From: Apostichopus japonicus | Taxonomy: Eukaryota; Echinodermata; Holothuroidea; Aspidochirotida; Stichopodidae | Direction of reading: 5' to 3' | Assembly: GCF_037975245.1 (NCBI RefSeq) | Contig: NC_092568.1 | Location: 9,635,501 to 9,699,500 of the forward strand | DNA length: 64,000 bases | Shown: positions 54,953-64,000 of the stretch, piece after piece | Numbering within the stretch: the first letter of the stretch is position 1 | How the letters are laid out: each line of letters begins with the position of its first letter | Position numbers and translations under genes: made by a program | The notes under the pieces: model-generated | The model's input: the letters and a program-made list of their open reading frames with translations, nothing else | What the model was told of the DNA's origin: nothing | Databases searched by the model: none

Positions 54953-57900
54953 CCACTATGTTGTTTTCCTTCAACCTTCTGATTACATTTTGTCGATTCT
55001 ATATAACTATAAGTTCAGTTGATTTTTTAATAATTAAAATTTATGTAAATCTTACAAATAAATGCCTGTCTATCACAATTAAAATAAAATACTGCCATGA
55101 GATTACAAACTTAAGGCACTTGAAATATATTTGCCTGTGGTTTTGTTTTCATTTTAGTCTCTTTAATTAAAAAAAAAAAACCACTTGTTTTTTTCAATGT
55201 ATTGTCAAACATCAAAATCAATTGTTAAAATTCAATACATTTCCATATCATGTGGCTTTATTACTTTAAATGTTTCATCCTAATAGATTGGATAGTATCG
55301 ATGCTGCCTCCTAGCATGTACGGAAACCGATTTTGTTCATTTGAATATTAATTAGTAGGGTTCTGATAATTTCAGAAATAACATGATCAAAAAAACGATA
55401 CCATGTTTATCATCAAAATCTGGTATATGTTTGTCTGTCTTAAAAAAGTATTATAAATACCACTTTAGTAAGATCTTTCCCTCTTCTATTCTTTCTCTGT
55501 TGACAAATGTAAATGGAGAGTTAAAAAAAGAAGAAAAAAACATTGCTTAATAAACCTAGTAAATCAAAATTTCTAAAAACACAAGACAAAATACACCAAA
55601 ATTTGAAAGTTTACAAATTTATTGCCATAAATAGGTAAAAGACGGAACTTTTTGTAGGTTACACTAAATATTGCTGTTTTTTACGTCATTATTAAATGCT
55701 TTTCATGTCTGGGTGGACAGTTAATTCATATAGCCGATATATTGATAAACAGAAAATTACCTATATCCTATTGACATGAATGGGAAGAATGGGTAGTAGC
55801 ATTTAGTTGCATAAACTTTGCCACAATTTTGCCATAGAACTTTGCCATAGAACACTAACCTATTAAATTAAGGGTAAGGTAGGGCCTACCAAAGAACAAA
55901 GCCAGTTTTCTTCTAGTCCATGAAAATCCCATCAGAATATAAGATGAGAATCTCATCAGGATATTTGACAAAAATCCCATCAGGATGAAAATGCATGATT
56001 TAAGGATCATCCATATCGGCCCTAAACTTTAAGGACGCTAAAAACCTGCTGACGTTTTTTAAAGTACCTTCCTAGAGTCTCTGATTCTTCATATTGTTAT
56101 ACATTTCCAGATATAGAGGAGGGTTCAATTTGAGGCAGACATGTTTCAATAAAGCAAAATGATAGCTTTGAGGGTGACCATAAAGTGCTTGATGAAATCC
56201 GAGCACCAGTGACCGTTATTTGACCATCTAGCATATCAATCAGGTCATCAACACTGATGACCTTTAACCTTCAATAGGTTCGCAAGGAAAAACTAAACCG
56301 TTACTTTTAAATTTGTGGGAAACAGAACTTTTCTGCACGATGAACGCAGAAATTGAGTGTACTCAAATTGGTTGTGATATTAAACCACATAAATCGTTTA
56401 CAAGTCCAGTGGCATGCGCAGGACATCAAAGGTGGGAGGGCCAAATTCAAAATGTTCCTGACTAATTAGGGTTGGGTCTTGAACCTTAATGGAAGGGTCA
56501 GAGACAAATGAAGGATTTTATAAAGGAGGGGGCACTGCCCTAGTGTCATTGAAGCCAACTCCAATGTAAGGGGGGTTCTGGGGCTCCTCCCACAGAGAAA
56601 AATAAAGAAACTAGTACCTCAAAAGTCATGTGGTGCATTGAGGCATATTAAGATTATAAATTAGGTTCTATATTAGTGGATCTAAATACAAGGTTGTGTT
56701 AATAAATACTTTGTGTCAGGTTGAAGATAAAAGAGGGGGAAGGCTTCACCCATATTGGTGGTCTTATTCCTTCCTTACTTGATTGACTATGGGAGGTTGG
56801 GCATACCCCCATCCACCTCCTCCCCGCTTTGGGCATGCCAATGGTTTAGTCAATATCGCAGAACTGCCAGCCATATTGTGGGGGTTTCCCATTCTCAGAT
56901 TATGACATGAGCTGATCTGAATATTAAATACAAGACATGCCAAAAAACACAGCTTTAACATTCGTTTCTTCGATAGTATTACACAAACATATTCCAACTC
57001 GGTAGATGATTAACTCGAACAACACCCCACATGCTTTACACAAACACTTTGGAGTAAACAAAAGAAAAAATAGTTGAATTAGCAACATGCGGCAAATCAT
57101 CATTAGCGTCGGTAAAACACACTTACTTTATTCCCTGATATTTTACATGCAATGTATACAGCTAGGCTTAAAATGAAAGTTTGATAGGACTTATGAAATA
57201 TAGACAGTATTTAAAATTAACAGGCCTTGTTTTTATTTAAATGAAATTTACAAAGTAAAACTCCATTGTGAGCATTTTGCTACAAAAATATTAATTTGTG
57301 TCGATAGTGTTAAAAGCATGGCCTTTTGCGACACCTGGGACGGAGAGAATTGAGGTAAGGCGAGGTGTTGACAAGCACCAGCCTTGCAAGAATAAATTAC
57401 TGATTGGAGGTATTAAAACAATTGTATAGCACATTGGAGTCTAATTTATCAATTTTTATTGATTGAATTAATTTTTAACCACACTTTACTCAGCATTCAG
57501 TGACTGAAACAATATTGAAGGTGAAAATTCAACGGATTACAATAATATGATAGGTATATGATAACCTGGGTGATACATCCATCCACAACTAACCAATCAT
57601 AAAAACAATGTTAATAAGTACACAAGATTAATAGGCCAATCACAACACTGCATGACAGATAAAACAAAAGCTTGATACATTTCTGAAAGACGATGATCGC
57701 CAGTCCAATAGAGTATCCGATGTGTTCCAAAAACAGTAAAGGATTTAAAGCAACATCTGCAGTTGTTGCATCCTTACAAATAATGCTAGAAAGAGGGTTT
57801 TACACAGCTTGATAGTATTAGCTATGTTAACTGTGTTAAAAGTGTTAACTGTACTTGAAAGTGTTAGTTGAAGATGCATAGTGGGATTGAAGAGTGAACA

Positions 57901-58520
57901 CTGCCAAAGGTCATTTGATGATCAATTTTTTAGCATAGTTACGAGCACAGTTTTAAGACTGCCTCCTTTTAATTTACTAGTGAACACAGAAATCATCCCA
58001 ACATTAATGAATAACATGCCAAATAGATATTCCAGGAAGTGTCACAAGAAAAAGAACCTGTCAAAACATGTTTCATGCAATTAACTAGTAATGTAGTCAT
58101 GAAAGATATTAACCAATTCTAAATAAACCAAACAATTTTACAAAGTGTAACTAATCTAGTTGAATAATCATCCTAAATCATTGCAAATATTGCCAACACG
58201 ATCCTGAGTTACGTTGTAAAAGAAAATGAAAAAGGATAAAAAAACAGTAACAAATTAATGAAGTACCAAATAAATAAGATCAAAGCTGGATTAAAATATT
58301 ATTTTGGAACAAGGTCTTGGACGTATATAGTATTAAATTAACGAGTCCATGTTGGCCTTCAAACAGCACCTTTTTTTTCACAGCGCACGCAACTTTCTGT
58401 TAATGAAGGAAAATGGTACCTGCGTGAGTGCAATATAATCTGTGAAGATTATACAATCAAAATAAAACAAAACTGTTAGCAAACTGCTTATCCACTAAAG
58501 AGCCTGTGTAAGAGAATGTG
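54953..58520. other. Intergenic AT-rich spacer
   Basis: No supported exon. An orphan CAGTGGCATGCGCAGG near 56408 resembles an element end without a partner. The region separates the ENT gene from the convergent ankyrin gene and may contain the 3' UTR of the latter. Confidence 0.4.
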
Positions 58521-58537
58521 TAAAAGTAAGTTAGCCT

Positions 58538-58568
58538 GACGTTTCGATCCTAGCAGGATCTTCTTCAG
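58538..58568 (-). ncRNA. Hammerhead-ribozyme-like motif of a Penelope-like retroelement
   Basis: On the - strand: box CTGAAGA (58568-58562), then a 6-bp stem GATCCT/AGGATC closed by GCT, then box GAAAC (58545-58541) and GTC. This is the order CUGANGA - stem II - GAAA that defines the hammerhead core, and such motifs are known at the ends of Penelope-like elements in animals. Stem I, stem III and the cleavage site are not clear, and no Penelope reverse transcriptase is nearby, so it is probably a truncated relic. Activity is unproven. Confidence 0.5.
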
Positions 58569-58575
58569 AGGCTGA

Positions 58576-60237
58576 ATGGATTATATATACAGTGATAACA
58601 ATACAAATAGAACAGAAACATATTCCCTGCATATAAATGGTTACCAGTTCATGTACCAGGTAAAAGGTTACCAGTTCATTCTAGGCAGGGTAGAAGGGGG
58701 GTGCTAAGGTTGTGAGGAGACAGGTAAGCGAGGAACGAAGTAAATTATCCTGGATCTCAATTAATGTCAAAGGACCAGAAAGAAACATTGGCTTGGAGCA
58801 AAGGTCAAGAGAGAACCAAAATCTAGCTAGTGTTAGGTGTTCAAGCCTAAGGCCTTAAGGGCCCACATAAACAATATTAACTGCAAGACTATTTTTTATA
58901 TTGGTCAGACTGAAACCTTTTTTGCGGGATGGATTTGCTCTGTGTGCCAAAATCCTGTCTAATGACCACTATATAACAAAATGATGGGGAAAATGAAAAA
59001 CATATCAGTCTTGACATAAATATTGTTACTGTACAATCTGTTTAAACTTCTGAAGGTTGTGAAAAACTTCAAAGCTGCTTTTATACGTCCAAAGATTTCT
59101 CGCTGAAACAAACCCAGATGCACAAATTGAAATAAACGACCAATGTTGTCGAGATACATTAGATGGGCGAGAAAGAATATTGAGAGAAAGAATATTTCAA
59201 ATTTTGAAGAATACATGGAATTACTAAAGTAAGAAAAAGGTTTTTTTTTGTGTTCCTTTTCATTAACTAAACCTATTCTTATGAAATAAACTAAACTCTA
59301 GCCTCATTAGTTTTCTTGGATTGTGAAACCTTGTTTTTTTTATATACATTTATATACTTTTAAAGCTATTTTTATTTCTCTTTTTTTTCCACAGTCCTTT
59401 AAATATATATTACATTTTTCCTCTAAGAAATGTTTGACATGTTGTTATTGTCACTTCACTTCAAGTTAAAGGGTGTGAGAGACTCGCGCAAAAAGAAAGG
59501 TCTAATGCCGGTAATCTGACCAAGTTTCCAATGAGGTGTAACAGAAGTGTTAGACACCACCATCGATCCCAGAAAATACACACACAGCTTGCTACCGTCG
59601 GTAATTAGATACTAGTGTACAGTCACAGCTGCGGTCAATACCCACAACACAGTGTACAAACGATACAGCTATGGACATCTCAGGTCCAGCTCAAGATAAC
59701 AAGGTATCACGTTTCATTATTGTCTTAATTTTATTGCGACAAGCAGAAAATCTTCACTTGCAAGCAACGGAAAGTTAACCTTTCAGAGAGCGGCACGCGA
59801 TTTGGGGCGAGTCTTCAATGCCTTTAAAGGAAGAGTCGAGTCACTATCAGGGAATTTGAAGTCTGGAGTATTATTTTTATGGGGAATAACATGTCGCTAT
59901 TAAACCTGACCTTTGTCCTACCAATAACGAAAGCAACTTTCTTTCTTTTCTACACATCTTAACTTACTGCTGTATAGTAGTTAATACCAAAACCAAATAA
60001 AAAATGACGAAAAATAAATTAGAATTGACTGTTTTTGGTTATCACAACCATTTCTTTATAAATATTAACCCATACGAAAAATAAATAGACTAAATTTTTA
60101 ATTCAGTTGCGGTGCGCCTTAAACAAGGTACATTGCACAGCTCTAATAGATAGTATATTTCATTACTAAATACCAACAGAATGACTGACAGACAAACTGA
60201 CAGAAAGATATATATATATATGTATACAATTCAATTC
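58576..60237. other. Spacer downstream of the ankyrin gene
   Basis: No supported exon. On the - strand this holds the expected 3' UTR of the ankyrin-repeat gene; a TTTATT (AATAAA on the - strand) occurs near 59370. Confidence 0.4.
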
Positions 60238-60435
60238 AAATGTTACGTTACACAAGCGGTTACTTCACCAGAGGTTACATTCACCCAGCGGTTACTATGT
60301 TCCACTATAGATTACATTATACCAGAAGACATGTCAGACCAGGGGTTACCTTACACCAGAGGTTAAGTTACACCAGAGGTTAAGTTACACCAGACTTTAA
60401 CACAACACCAGATTTTAACAGTACATCATCGGTTA
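60238..60435 (+). repeat. Degenerate tandem GGTTA(A/C)..TTACACCAGA repeat
   Basis: Units of about 17 bp such as AGTTACACCAGAGGTTA recur with variation. The array lies just past the stop codon of the ankyrin gene, so it is probably in its 3' UTR. Confidence 0.75.
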
Positions 60436-60469
60436 CGTAAGATCTGAGGTACTTGAAGTACTTGATATG

Positions 60470-63400
60470 TTAAAGATACTCCGCGAGGAGCTCATCCATT
60501 TTGCTGTTATTCAGATCCCTCGCTAACATCAGAGGCGTTTGTCCAAATCTATTTTCTCTCTTGATATCTAGCCCGGCCTCCAGCAGAAACTGCATGCAAA
60601 CTGTCTGATCGTTAGCGGCAGCCTGGAATATAAAAAAATGTCCAGGAAATTGGTCATAAGAATGCTGTTCTGTGGACACCTTTATTTACCATAAAAAAAT
60701 AGAGCAATATTAGCAAAGATAACTTTACCTCTACCGTAACAGTTTTGCTACAAATAGCCTTCGACCTCAACAACAGGCTTCTCATACACAATGTGGTACA
60801 GTTAAATACCAAACATGCGATCTGTCCAAGCTTCCCTTGGGATTTTATGTTTAGGAAGGTGTATTAGTGTAGAGAGACAGGTAAGAGGGGAGTGAAGTAA
60901 ATGTTTGGCATATGTTGACTTCAAATGACCTTTAACCTTTAGCAATAATAGGCTCCTTAAATTTGACATGGCACATCTACATACTTAATATGAGATCTGC
61001 CCAACCTTACCTTCTACAGATATCATGTTTACAAGGTTTTTCAAAATTTCAATATTACAGATCGACAGGTCAGGCAGGGCTAGAATACTAAAAATATCTG
61101 ATTTCTGTTCATCATATCATGAAAATTAAAGACATCACAAGTGGTATACCAAATTTGTATTGCCCTTTTGTTGTTACCACTACCATAACATTTTCAAAAA
61201 TGTTCATCCCAAATTTAGTTTTCCCATGGAAGACTTTTCTTACTACTCAAAATATCAATAGGTATCATATGGGATGAATTTAAGAGAATCAAAAAAGCTT
61301 CAAATGTTTGGAGGGAAAAATATGTCTTTTTTTTGTGGCTGTGTTAATTTTTCCAACAGTAAACATTCCATTTCTTTTAAAATAATTTCTGGACCTTACC
61401 ACATGCAGTGCGGTATTTCCGGAGTAGTCTGCAAGATTTAGGTCCACCCCTGCAAGCTTGAAAGCTCGGAGACGATCAACATTACCAGACCCTGCTGAAC
61501 TGAATAAGATAAACAACAACAACAACGATAAATTAGTCTACGTAGGGGACAACTGTATTGTAACTGTCATTAATGGGTAGACAGAGAGAGGCATGCAGTA
61601 GAATGGAAGGTAGAATGAGAAAACACAAGGTGATATCCTCTAACACAGGGTTCCCCTAACTTTATCACCCCACGAACCCCCTGTGGATGTCAGAGTTGTC
61701 CACGAACCCCCAACTTTTTGAGACACGATCTAAGTCATTGTTATACAATAATATGCATAACAGCCTGTGTCTGTTTCATAATTCAGTTATTCATCACATG
61801 CACGGTACGGTACTACTATGGCAACATATGCGTATGGAACGCCAAAAGAGTTTGTCGATAGGTATGACTTTTGAACATTACTAAATTATATGATATATCA
61901 GATTTTAGTTCAACGAAAAGTACTCTAGTTTTGACTTTCAGAAACGTCCCATGGGATGGACTCACTCACCCCCTGAGGGTTCATGCACCCTGTTAGGGAA
62001 CCCCTGCTCTAACACATTCACTGTGCGAAATCAGCAACACATCTCACTTCTGTGCTGTATGAAATCGCTGATCATTTCTCACATTCCAGCATGGCTTGTG
62101 CAGTGCTGCATGCTGGCATTTGTTTACATATTATGTGATCAATTATCATATTATCGTATTATTGTATTTCAATATAACTCGATGAAGTGTTCGCTAGAAC
62201 ACCTAGTGTGTGCTTTCCCTCTACTCAACAACAAGTAGTGTTACTACTTCTATAACAGACAGCAGCGCCCTCATCAATATAGAAAATATCAAACCTACTT
62301 CAAATATATTAGCAAATTTTAAACAGTTTATTTTAACTTTGGAGTTAGCATGTACCCATCATAGTCAGAGGGTTTATCTTTTTTGTTTTGTTGCAGGAAA
62401 TGGACAACATATTCAATGGACTATGAGAGAAATTTCATGACATTATGAAAACTGATTATTAACAGTAATTGTGTTTAGTGGTTATGTAGATATCCATATG
62501 TATTAGATATACATGCATAGACATTGCACATATATGCATATTCATTATGCAATAAGACTTCGAATATGTTATTACAACCCTCCTTTCCACTGCCTCTGTA
62601 AACTCTAGTTCAAAATGCTGAGTTATTTAAGTGAAATATCAGTTGAATTTAAAAAAATGTTTCTAGTGATAATGTATATAACAATATTTATTATACATGT
62701 ATACATGCACAGGCATTTGCACACATACGCATATTCATTATGCAATAAGACTTCGAATATGTTATTACAAACCTCCTTTCCACTGCCTCCATAAAATCTA
62801 GTTCAAAATGTTGAGTTATTTAAGTGAAAAATCAAGTTGAGTTTCAAACATGTATGAATAATAGAATTAATTATTATATATATCAAGAACTAAAAGGGCC
62901 TAAAGAGTTAAGCCAACCGGTCAATCATCAGCAAAATGTCATCAACTAAATATGACCCTCACCTGAGAAGATACGTAACCAGGTCAGGCATGTTCTCTTC
63001 AATCACATGACCACCAGTTTCTTTCATTATTTGGATTACTTCAAAATGCCTGGGAAGAGAAAAGATAAAAAGTTTTGATAACGAAAAACCAAAAGAGAAT
63101 TCCGTTTAGTAAGAACTGACCTCACATTAAACTTTTCTTTATATATTCTTTTCCTCAAAAGTATCGCAAAATCCGCATATTTATAAGGAATCTAGTCTGC
63201 ATCTCATTTTATACTACAATACTACAACAAAAAACCTAGAGTGTTTTCTGTATGATCAGTTGAGGTTTTACTTTGAGCAGTTGGTTCTGCTTTGCGATGT
63301 AATTCTATATTTAAAGTTTGTTTGCATGCAATCACAAAACAAACCAAAGCAAAACAAAGGTTGCATGAGTTGTGACCACTATAAATTGCAAAAAGTTGGA

Positions 63401-63617
63401 CAAAAGGAGAAAATCACCAACACCAAAATGAAAGAGTATTAATCTTGACTTACGCATGCAAAACAGCCTCTAGGAATGGAGTGTGGCCAAAGCGATCCAT
63501 GACGTATATAGAACAACCGTTTTCGAGCAGAAACTTGACCACTTTGTAATTGCCTTCGGCCGCAGCGATGTGAAGAGCAGTTCGACCGTCGTAATCTTGA
63601 CAGAGAAGATCTCCTCG
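60470..63617 (-). CDS. ASPG: C-terminal ankyrin-repeat exons, probably ASPG (asparaginase / 60 kDa lysophospholipase), partial
   Basis: Four - strand exons: 63617-63454, 63049-62963, 61499-61400 and 60622-60470 (TAA at 60472-60470). The junctions are GT-AG and the phases agree, giving 167 residues. The first begins RGDLLCQDYDGRTALHIAAA, a complete ankyrin repeat, followed by NGCSIYVMDRFGHTPFLEAV, a linker with HFEVIQIMKETGGHVIEE, then NVDRLRAFKLAGVDLNLADY..GNTALHVV and a last repeat EAGLDIKRENRFGQTPLMLA. The pattern of two repeat pairs separated by a linker near SAGSGNVDRLRAFKLAGVDL matches the tail of ASPG-type proteins (compare GADL..DY.G.TALHVA in animal ASPG), which hydrolyse asparagine. 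Glutaminase tails share DYDGRTALHIAAAEG but end sooner. The catalytic domain lies beyond the right edge, so the name is an inference from the tail. Confidence 0.72.
61646..62006 (+). mobile_element. hAT-type MITE in ankyrin-gene intron, TSD CTCTAACA
   Basis: A 361-bp element between perfect CTCTAACA duplications (61638-61645, 62007-62014). The left end CAGGGTTCCCCTAAC and the right end reverse-complemented CAGGGGTTCCCTAAC are inverted repeats of hAT (Charlie-like) character. Inside the left end, CACGAACCCCC occurs twice. Non-coding. Confidence 0.9.
62510..62845 (+). repeat. Direct duplication, about 140-bp unit (ankyrin-gene intron)
   Basis: 62515-62650 and 62707-62845 share ATATTCATTATGCAATAAGA, CTTCGAATATGTTATTACAA, CCTCCTTTCCACTGCCTC and GAGTTATTTAAGTGAAA with few differences; the period is about 193 bp. 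Confidence 0.88.
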
Positions 63618-63923
63618 CTGATAAAAGAGAGATTTTTACAACTTTCAAATCCCAAATTAGAAAGTCAATCTTTTTTTCCAGTTGTCAACACTTTTACCAA
63701 ACCCTACCAGCTATTAATTTATAATAATATTGCAATATAATTAAAGCAAGCCCTCCTCGTAGCTGTTTTCACCGAGTGAAGTTTGATGACTGAACAATAA
63801 CTTTTGTTGTTGTTTGTCAGTTACTCTTATAACAAACAGTGACTTGTCTACTTTCATTTCAAGTAATGAAGTAAACCAAAGGGACACAGAAAGGAATTTT
63901 CAAAGTTGTTTCTTGCCAGTGGT

Positions 63924-63993
63924 CAGGGGGGTAAGAGCAGGGGGGGCACTGGGGCACGTGCCCCCCACTTTTTGGAAGCTTCCTACCCCCCTG
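63924..63993 (+). mobile_element. 70-bp miniature element, TSD CCAGTGG(T)
   Basis: Ends CAGGGGGGTA and TACCCCCCTG are perfect 10-bp inverted repeats. The left flank is CCAGTGGT (63916-63923) and the right flank is CCAGTGG up to the window end, 7 of 7 visible bases. The interior has the GGGGCACGTGCCCC palindrome also seen near the right end of family C, suggesting an extreme internal deletion of a related element. Confidence 0.7.
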
Positions 63994-64000
63994 CCAGTGG

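Noticed and set aside
56408-56835. Possible element from CAGTGGCATGCGCAGG to GGGCATGCCAATGG
   Set aside because: The ends agree only partly and the flanks show no 8-bp duplication.

Overview
This is a window of animal nuclear DNA. The evidence is long AT-rich introns with GT-AG junctions, tRNA-derived SINEs, many microsatellites, dense 8-bp-TSD DNA transposons, a Penelope-type hammerhead-like motif, and two split animal genes. A marine invertebrate deuterostome (an echinoderm such as a sea cucumber) would fit, but the sequence does not prove the species. There are no operons and no prokaryotic or organellar features.

Genes. The clearest gene is an equilibrative nucleoside transporter (SLC29/ENT, most like ENT3) on the + strand. 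Its twelve coding exons (38920-51254) splice in phase to 444 residues. At the right edge, on the - strand, are the last four exons (60470-63617) of a gene encoding ankyrin repeats, best explained as the C-terminus of an ASPG-type asparaginase / 60 kDa lysophospholipase; the catalytic part lies beyond the window. At the left edge, 81-377 looks like the last coding exon of an unidentified coiled-coil protein. A TATA-driven first exon of a small secreted peptide lies at 11482-11592 (-).

Mobile elements. Positions 1600-36000 are a transposon graveyard, and several stacks can be resolved base by base from terminal inverted repeats and 8-bp target duplications. The most striking is a 2259-bp element (17874-20132) with perfect 32-bp inverted ends, TSD GAGACTAT and an intact THAP zinc-finger first exon starting about 150 bp from one end, as expected of the P-element superfamily. 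It sits inside an older element (17822-21172, TSD GTTTGGAC), which also received a third element (20405-20803). Similar nests occur at 25533-27128 and 34570-35695. Many of these otherwise different short elements share one internal module, a GC-rich hairpin followed by AAAATTTT.

The ENT gene has its own oddities. A frameshifted second copy of exon 7 lies in intron 6, followed by two tandem copies of the region spanning the exon 7 splice acceptor. A short palindrome-centred repeat recurs in three introns, and a complete 746-bp transposon sits in intron 1. Positions 27960-34240, 35760-38800 and 51255-58500 hold little recognisable coding sequence.
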